11,476 nt of DNA, taken from contig JALLAP010000834.1 of assembly GCA_036939355.1 (NCBI GenBank), forward strand, positions 1 to 11,476, given 5' to 3'. Source of the stretch: Thalassiosira profunda. Lineage: Eukaryota; Bacillariophyta; Thalassiosirophyceae; Thalassiosirales; Thalassiosiraceae. This document shows, piece after piece, positions 6,561 through 11,476 of this stretch; the first letter of the stretch is position 1, and every line of letters begins with the position of its first letter. The notes under the pieces were generated by a model. The model worked only from the letters and a program-made list of their open reading frames with translations. It did not search any database and was not told the origin of the DNA. Position numbers and translations under genes: made by a program.

Positions 6561-8588
6561 ATGCCACCACCTCCGACCGAACGGCTGAAAGCGGCGGCGG
6601 CGGCCGTAGCGGCCCAACAAAAGGCCGCTGCAAGTGCCGACGCGTCGAACGAAACGCCCCCAATTGATGCACCCGACACTGCCAGCGATAGGCAACCCAC
6701 ACCACCATCGAACGCCCTCCTCGATGCAGTGTCGGCATTCAGGGGCGCCTCCGGCAAACAGAAGCAGTCCAAACTGAGATCTGCCGCCCTCGCCCTCACG
6801 CTAACTGCAAACGCCAACATCCCCTGGGGCGATCTGGACTACTTGACCACAAATGCAACCGTCGACCTCGCGAGCCTCTCCAACGAAAAGCTGAAGAGGC
6901 ACCTGCGTGCACGCGACGAGCTTGCGGAGGGAACAAAGCAGGAGCTGATCGATCGCCTCCAGCATTCGCTCGAGGAGGAGAGGCAGCGGAGAATCGCAAT
7001 CGAGCTGGAGCTGGAGGCGAAGCATCGAGCGACTGCGGACCTCGAAGAGGCCGGAGCTGTTTATGCCACTGGAAAGAACGCTTCGGGGCAGTTGGGTCTG
7101 GGGGATGTCGAGGACAGGCACGCGTTTGAGGTGATAACTTCGACGCGAGGCCAAAATGTACAACACGTATCTGTGGGAGGGAGCCTCGTCCTGGCAACCA
7201 CGGCAAGCCACGCGGTGTACGCTTGGGGGTCGGGACCGACCGGGCTGGCAAACTCCCATCAAACGTCCATCTACACAACGCCACAAATGTTGTCGAAACT
7301 AACGGGCGAAGAGATCATCACGACCGCCGTTGGAGCGAACCACGCCTGCGCTGCCAGCGAAGGCGGAGATCTTTTCGTGTGGGGCTTTGGCGTTGCGGCA
7401 GGGGCGGAAGAAGACACAGCAATGACGCCACAGCCGAAATACGTGGATACAGTTGCCGTCTCTTCCATCGAATGTGGCGAGATGCACACCTGCGTCACGA
7501 CGAACGAGAACGAAGTCTTTACGTTTGGCCACGGAGCAAACGGAAGGCTCGGCCACGGACGATCCGACAGCAATCACCAATCCCTTCCTTTGCCGGTGAA
7601 GCTTCCCACGTCGAAAACTGTCACCTTGATTGCCTGTGGCTCCGAGCACACGCTGTTGTGCACGCGGTCGGCTCTCTACAGCTTTGGGTGCGGCGACGGG
7701 GGCAGGCTCGGCCACGGCCCGGATTTCTCGGACCGATACGAGCCGTGCGAAATCACTGCGCTCCGGGGAGCGCACATTCTCAGCATCAGCGCCGGAACGT
7801 GGCACTCGGCTTGCGTCGTGCACGTGCCTCCGCTCGATGATTCGGGGTGGCTTTACACGTGGGGAAGCGGCTTTCAAGGTCAACTCGGCCAGGGCACGGT
7901 ATGCAAAGTGTCAACGCCCACACTCGTCCAGCACTTTGTGGACGAGGGAATGGGCGTCAAGTCGATACACTGCGGACCGACTCACAACGCTGCCATCTCC
8001 CACGACGGTAATCTGTACACGTGGGGATCAAACAAGCATGGAGCCCTTGGCCGCGCGATCGAGGAGAAGACGAATGTATCTTTCACCGCGCGCCCTGGCG
8101 TGGTTGCGGAATTCGGCACCATCGTGAACCGCATTGGTAGGGGTTTGCCGAGGAGGTGAGTTGCGGCAAGCGTACGATTCACTTTTGACCTCCAGGCCGC
8201 TCGACTAACTGGGGATACCTATGTTTTGTTACTCTGAAGCGTTGCCTGCGGACGAGAGTTCACGATAGTAGCAACTTATCCATACACGGGCCCGACGGAG
8301 GAGGAGGCAAACAAACTGGCCGAGGAGCGGCGGATGCGCGACGAAGCGGACCGGAAGAAACGAGACGCACAGGCACAAGCGGAGGCCGACGAGCGAAAGC
8401 GGATCGAGGAGGTCGAAGCGGAGAAACGGAAGATTCAGTACCTCACGAGCCGACGGCTCTGCACGATGGACCGAAAGTGCCCGGGGTTCACGTACGAAAC
8501 GAACCAGCCGTCGATGTGCCGAGAGTGTGGCTTCAGCGTCGTTTACCACACGATCGTGGCTGAGGAAGCCGAGGAAGAGAGGTCGTAG
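6561..8588 (+). CDS. SAP-domain / RCC1-repeat protein with C-terminal Cys4 motif
   Basis: Exons are 6561-8155 and 8240-8588. The 84-nt intron (GTGAGT..TGAAG) lies inside the last RCC1 unit, where splicing gives PRSVACGREFTIVATYPY. The product is 647 residues. In order: an Ala/Pro-rich start (1-60); a SAP-like motif LSNEKLKRHL..DELAEGTKQELIDRL (about 106-133), a DNA/RNA-binding fold; a charged helix; seven or so RCC1 blades (about 165-565) with repeated VYATGKNASGQLGLG, FTFGHGANGRLGHG, YSFGCGDGGRLGHG, YTWGSGFQGQLGQG and YTWGSNKHGALG; a Lys/Glu/Arg coiled coil; and C606-x5-C612-x12-C625-x2-C628, a possible zinc ribbon. RCC1 propellers act as Ran exchange factors, ubiquitin-ligase parts or chromatin adaptors. 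Here SAP plus Cys4 points to a nuclear nucleic-acid-bound role, but that is inference. It is too divergent to call Ran GEF. Confidence 0.9.
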
Positions 8589-8985
8589 GCTGTAGACACT
8601 GCCTCGTAATTATCTCTCATCCAAAACACTTTGCTTTTGAAGGAGTAGCGAGTGCAGGCAGCGAGAATCTCACGACGTCGATGGACCGATCGACAGCAGA
8701 GAGATGGCGTACTGTTGTTGGCACAGAACGGTCACGGAAAACAGAATGTTATCATCACTCTTAACTTTGTTTCCTATTTCACTCACTGACACTAGGCCGC
8801 CGTCCATACAGACTGCCATCCATCAGATTACAGAGAAAGTTGGGCCCTTCACAAGCACCAACTTTTCGGTAGTACACATCAAACATGCCAGATTCGCATC
8901 TGCACAGCCAACCGTCGAACATCTATGGCGGGAAAATTGTTGGAGGCCCTCCCTGCGGGCACGAATTTCGGGGACCAAAGGCCGC
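8589..8985. other. Convergent 3' intergenic region, no gene seen
   Basis: These 397 bp lie between the stop of the SAP-RCC1 gene and the stop of the silaffin-like gene. They must hold two converging 3' UTRs. The open frames here lack any domain, repeat or splice support, and I see no RNA gene. Confidence 0.45.
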
Positions 8986-10196
8986 TTACGCCACCGCCTT
9001 GGCCGCTTTGGAGCTCACGCTGAAGCTCAGGTCGGACTTAGCTCCCTTGCCGGACTTGGACGGCATGCTCAAGCTGAAGCTAAGATCCGCTTTGGATGCC
9101 TTTCCCTCCATATTCGCCGCCTTGGCCGACTTGGAGGGCAGGCTCAGGCTGAAGCTCAGGTCGGCCTTGGACGCCTTCGCCACGGGGAGGGGGAATCCTG
9201 CGCACTCAGGCTCGTCGAGGCTGTGGAGGGCGCACACGTCCGAGCCGTAGGTGATGGGAAGGCAGATGCCATTCTCTCCGTTAGTGAGGGCGCCGGGCGC
9301 GCCGTTGAAGTCGCAGGCAGTGGTATTTCCGGCCATGATACTCTCTTCGAGAATGGCGGCGGAGTCGATGCACGGGCAGCCATCGGGTTTCGAAGCCTTG
9401 CTCGACCTGCGTTGGAAGATCAGTTAAAATATATTGAAGCAGGCATATGGTGTGAGATGCAAAGTTATCGACGTGAGCAAGGGANTGGAAGATCAGTTAA
9501 AATATATTGAAGCAGGCATATGGTGTGAGATGCAAAGTTATCGATGTGAGTAAGAGAGACGAGTAGAAACGATGAAACTCACTTCGCGCTGCACGTGGCG
9601 TAGGAATAGGTCAATGCGGGGAAGTAGCCGCTCTGCGTCGCCTCCGGGTCGTCGCAATTGTCCGGGTCGACGTAGCAGAACGGTTCATCGCAGTAAGACG
9701 GGAATGCCGCCGCTTTGGATGACTTGGATGACAAACTAAAGCTGAAGCTAAGATCCGCCTTGGACGCCTTTCCTCCCTCGATCGCCTCGGCCTTGGATCC
9801 CTTGCCACTCTTGCTGGGCATGCTCAGACTGAAGCTCAGATCGGCCTTTGAGCCCTTGGATCCCTTGCCCGACTTTGAGGGCACTGGAGGACAGAGAGAA
9901 ACAGACGCGCCGCGGTTAGATTTGTTGTACAGGGTTCAGGACAAGACATCGCATTGGGGGGCCACGCAAACGACAGCATCGGTCGGTCGCCCAGGCAAAC
10001 AACGCCAATGGCAACACTCACTGCTCAGGCTGAAGCTCAGCGCCTTGGAGCTCTTGCTCATCGTTTGGCCGTCGTCCTCCGACCGGAGCTCCCGCTCCGC
10101 GGCGCGGTGCTCGAAAACCTTGAACGACCCGCGCAGCTCGGCGGCCGCCGGGGCCGCGAGGAGGGCCGCCGTCGCGCAGATTGTCGAAACCTTCAT
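8986..10196 (-). CDS. Secreted silaffin-like KxxK repeat protein with central Cys-rich domain, three exons
   Basis: Minus-strand exons are 10196-10022, 9883-9583 and 9406-8986, with GT..AG introns of 138 and 176 nt, giving 298 residues. MKVSTICATAALLAAPAAA is a clear signal peptide. Six units alternate a strand-like KADLSFSLSM with a basic PSKSGKGSK: three at about 51-118 and three at 236-298. Around fifteen KxxK tetrapeptides (KSGK, KGSK, KASK, KSSK, KAAK) occur, the pattern used to recognise silaffin-type silica-forming proteins of diatoms. Between the arms lies a core with ten cysteines (123-227). It includes FCYVDPDNC and YFPALTYSYATC, a secreted-protein domain I recall from stramenopiles (WCYVDP..YFP..YYSY.TC). 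A cell-wall, silica or matrix role is inferred from composition, not shown. Splicing is supported by repeat continuity across intron 1 and by an open core across intron 2. Intron 2 contains an N and a duplication that may be artefactual. Confidence 0.82.
8989..9177 (-). repeat. C-terminal KADLSFSLS repeat arm (three units)
   Basis: Residues 236-298 of the silaffin-like protein contain ASKADLSFSLSLPSKSAK, ASKADLSFSLSMPSKSGK and a shorter AKSDLSFSVSSKAAKAVA. At the DNA level, plus-strand blocks of the type CTGAAGCT(C/A)AG(A/G)TC recur at each unit. This looks like tandem duplication within the exon, with the last unit trimmed. Confidence 0.85.
9413..9557. repeat. 73-bp-period direct duplication around an N, in intron 2
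   Basis: Bases 9413-9484 recur at 9486-9557. The first 59 bases are identical, and the only differences are three transitions in the last 13 (9472/9545, 9478/9551, 9482/9555). The single N at 9485 sits exactly at the join. Two overlapping contig ends joined without merging would look like this. A genuine intronic tandem duplication is the other option. With one copy the intron would be 103 nt instead of 176. Confidence 0.9.
9705..10058 (-). repeat. N-terminal KADLSFSLS repeat arm (three units, split by intron 1)
   Basis: Residues about 47-118 of the silaffin-like protein: SSKALSFSLS then MPSKSGKGSKGSK, KADLSFSLSMPSKSGKGSK, and KADLSFSFSLSSKSSK. Intron 1 (9884-10021) falls within the first unit, between the S codon and the split ATG codon of SMPSKSGK. 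The unit is intact only after splicing, which supports the exon call. Confidence 0.8.
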
Positions 10197-10836
10197 CGTG
10201 CTAGAGAGTTGCTGTTGTACGATATCGATTGTGCTCCAACGAGGCTCCCTGTGCTTCCTGCGGGCGTTTGTGGGTTGTCCGATCCGTCTTCGAGGCGGCT
10301 ATGCGCTGCAATCCGGTGGCGCTTGGACGGTGAAATGCTAGACGGTGCACGCGTTGGGGCTGGCGGCAAGTCAGCATTTCAGGTGGAGTTGCCCCAACGG
10401 ACCGTCTCACACTGAGTGCGCGGTGAAGAAGGCATGTCTCAACGTGTAACGTCGGAAAGTTCGTCGGAGCAGAACCTTCGTGTCTGTAGATGTTGATAAA
10501 ATTAAGTGATAAAATACTGATTCCATTGTGAAGAAGGTACGTAGAAGCCTTTCTTGTGTTCGCCATTTTCGTCGGTTAAGGAGCCAAGCTACGGGGCGAA
10601 GTAACCTGCTTCTTCGCGTTATGTATTTTTCAACGTTTAGCACCTAAAATTGCTTCAGCGGTTCTTGGATTCTTTTTATCGTTTGGGGCGCCTGCGCACG
10701 CAAAACTGCAGGGCGGGCCCTCTAAACTCGAGTACGTCAGCCACATAACCACAACCAAGCACGCGCCCGCACTCCTCGTAGCCGCGCGCTGCCCCAACCT
10801 CCGCCCCGCCGCCCCAGCTCTTCGGTCGAATATACA
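10197..10836. promoter_or_regulatory. Divergent upstream region, silaffin-like / HLIP pair
   Basis: These 640 bp separate the two head-to-head start codons and hold no supported gene. An open frame of 121 codons on the minus strand has no recognisable features. GTGAAGAAGG occurs twice (around 10422 and 10529). ACGTCA at 10734-10739 lies about 100 bp before the HLIP start; its complement TGACGT is the half-site bound by stramenopile bZIP factors, including aureochromes, but a hexamer is weak evidence. AATATACA lies immediately upstream of the HLIP ATG. Confidence 0.4.
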
Positions 10837-11259
10837 ATGCCCCGGCCCCTCCTCGCCCTCCTCCTGGCCGCCCTCGCCGGCGCGGCTGCGGCCTTCGCCC
10901 CGCCCGCCTCGATAAATTCCCTCTCGCGGCAAACTCACAACCTCGCGGTGCCTTCCTCCGCCCAAATCTCCACCTCCTCCTCGTCGACGACGGCCCTGTC
11001 CGAACGGCAGTGGAACTTCAACCAGGGCCGCGGCCCGTTCGGGCTCAAGAAGAACGCCGAGATATGGAACGGGCGGTTGGCGCAGATGGCCTTCGTCGTC
11101 GTGCTGCTGCAGGAGGCGATCACGGGGAAGGGGGCGGTGCAGGCCCTCCAGGACGGGGACGCGGTGGGCTACGCGTTCGTGGGGTTGGCCGCGCTGAGCA
11201 CGGTGGGATTGACGGCGTGGTTGGCGATCAAGGGGGACGAGAGCGACATTGTCTTTTAG
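10837..11259 (+). CDS. Plastid HLIP/ELIP-like light-harvesting-like protein
   Basis: The single exon encodes 140 residues. Residues 1-18 form a signal peptide (MPRPLLALLLAALAGAAA). A19-F20-A21-P22 then forms the AFAP motif that routes proteins into complex plastids of red-algal origin. A Ser/Thr-rich transit region runs to about 55. The mature part has RGPFGLKKNAEIWNGRLAQM, with the chlorophyll-binding ExxNxR pattern (E75, N78, R80) of the LHC superfamily, leading into one membrane helix. A second hydrophobic segment follows at about 108-131, and the end is hydrophilic (KGDESDIVF). Two helices and small size place it with one-/two-helix high-light-inducible and stress-enhanced proteins, which bind pigments and protect photosystems under excess light in the thylakoid. 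It lies head-to-head with the silaffin-like gene. Light regulation is expected of the family but not shown by the sequence. Confidence 0.9.
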   Translation: MPRPLLALLLAALAGAAAAFAPPASINSLSRQTHNLAVPSSAQISTSSSSTTALSERQWNFNQGRGPFGLKKNAEIWNGRLAQMAFVVVLLQEAITGKGAVQALQDGDAVGYAFVGLAALSTVGLTAWLAIKGDESDIVF

Positions 11260-11476
11260 ACTTTTGGGGGAGACTGGGGGGATTTGTTTTTGGAGGTGAC
11301 GGCAGCCGGCTCCGACGGACAAGTGGAGTGCACGCGGTTGATCTTTGCAAATAGAGATGGAATCAGGTCTGCCGGCTGGTGGTCAAGCCTAGTTTGCGCA
11401 GGAGGAAGGGTCGACGGGGGAGAAGGACGCGAGGCAAAATACTTCAATGAGACGGGGATTTCACAATATGCACCCG
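11260..11476. other. 3' flank of the HLIP gene
   Basis: These 217 bp follow the HLIP stop codon and run to the window edge. They should contain the 3' UTR. I see no additional coding or RNA feature here. Confidence 0.35.

Noticed and set aside
6350..6820. Minus-strand frame with NRRPLAARSV (near 6397) as an upstream cyclin exon carrying a destruction box
   Set aside because: RRPL resembles an RxxL box, but the frame ends at 6350 with no convincing donor and overlaps the start of the divergent gene. Left as a point to test by transcript data.
7299..7883. Long minus-strand frames opposite the RCC1 gene
   Set aside because: They are antisense shadows of RCC1 repeats with Arg-rich translation and no family motif.
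8986..9884. CRISPR array or minisatellite in the region of recurring CTGAAGCT blocks
   Set aside because: The recurring blocks stay in codon register and encode the KADLSFSLS protein repeat, with varied spacing and no spacer-like structure.
10201..10566. 121-codon minus-strand frame in the silaffin-like/HLIP intergenic region
   Set aside because: No signal peptide, domain or splice support. It occupies the expected promoter and leader of the silaffin-like gene.
10630..11322. 230-codon open frame on the minus strand opposite the HLIP gene
   Set aside because: It is Arg/Gly-rich low-complexity translation of a GC-rich antisense strand. The plus-strand frame has a signal peptide, AFAP motif and LHC helix.

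Overview
The window is nuclear DNA from a photosynthetic stramenopile, most likely a centric diatom related to Thalassiosira. The species is my inference. Three things support the group. Genes are interrupted by short GT..AG introns, mostly 76-88 nt. The last gene encodes a light-harvesting-like protein whose presequence has the AFAP motif of plastids derived from a red alga. Repeat-rich BspA-type proteins and a lysine/serine-rich silaffin-like secreted protein are also typical of diatoms. There are no bacterial operons, mobile elements, CRISPR arrays or RNA genes that I can see.

Layout, left to right. (1) 54-1000, minus: secreted DUF285/BspA-type repeat protein with one single-base frameshift. 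(2) 1288-2499, plus: LRR_5/BspA-type leucine-rich repeat protein. (3) 2737-2951, plus: a frameshifted relic of the C-terminal tail of that LRR family. (4) 3207-5089, plus: six-exon drug/metabolite-superfamily transporter of the SLC35F6 type. (5) 5272-6265, minus: two-exon B-type mitotic cyclin. (6) 6561-8588, plus: two-exon SAP / RCC1-repeat / Cys4 protein. (7) 8986-10196, minus: three-exon secreted protein with six KADLSFSLS-type repeats, three on each side of a 10-cysteine core. (8) 10837-11259, plus: plastid HLIP/ELIP-like protein.

Three pairs are head-to-head and share short upstream regions: DUF285/LRR (287 bp), cyclin/RCC1-like (295 bp) and silaffin-like/HLIP (640 bp). The transporter and cyclin converge, as do the RCC1-like and silaffin-like genes. 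No pathway links all of them. The cyclin and SAP-RCC1 proteins could share cell-cycle or chromatin timing. The two BspA-type genes could form a divergent pair within an expanded family.

Sequence quality matters here. There is one N at 9485, inside a near-perfect 73-bp-period duplication in an intron. Each of the two frameshifted BspA-type loci lacks exactly one base. These may be assembly or sequencing faults, or real decay. The most interesting object is the symmetric KxxK-rich, Cys-cored secreted protein (7).
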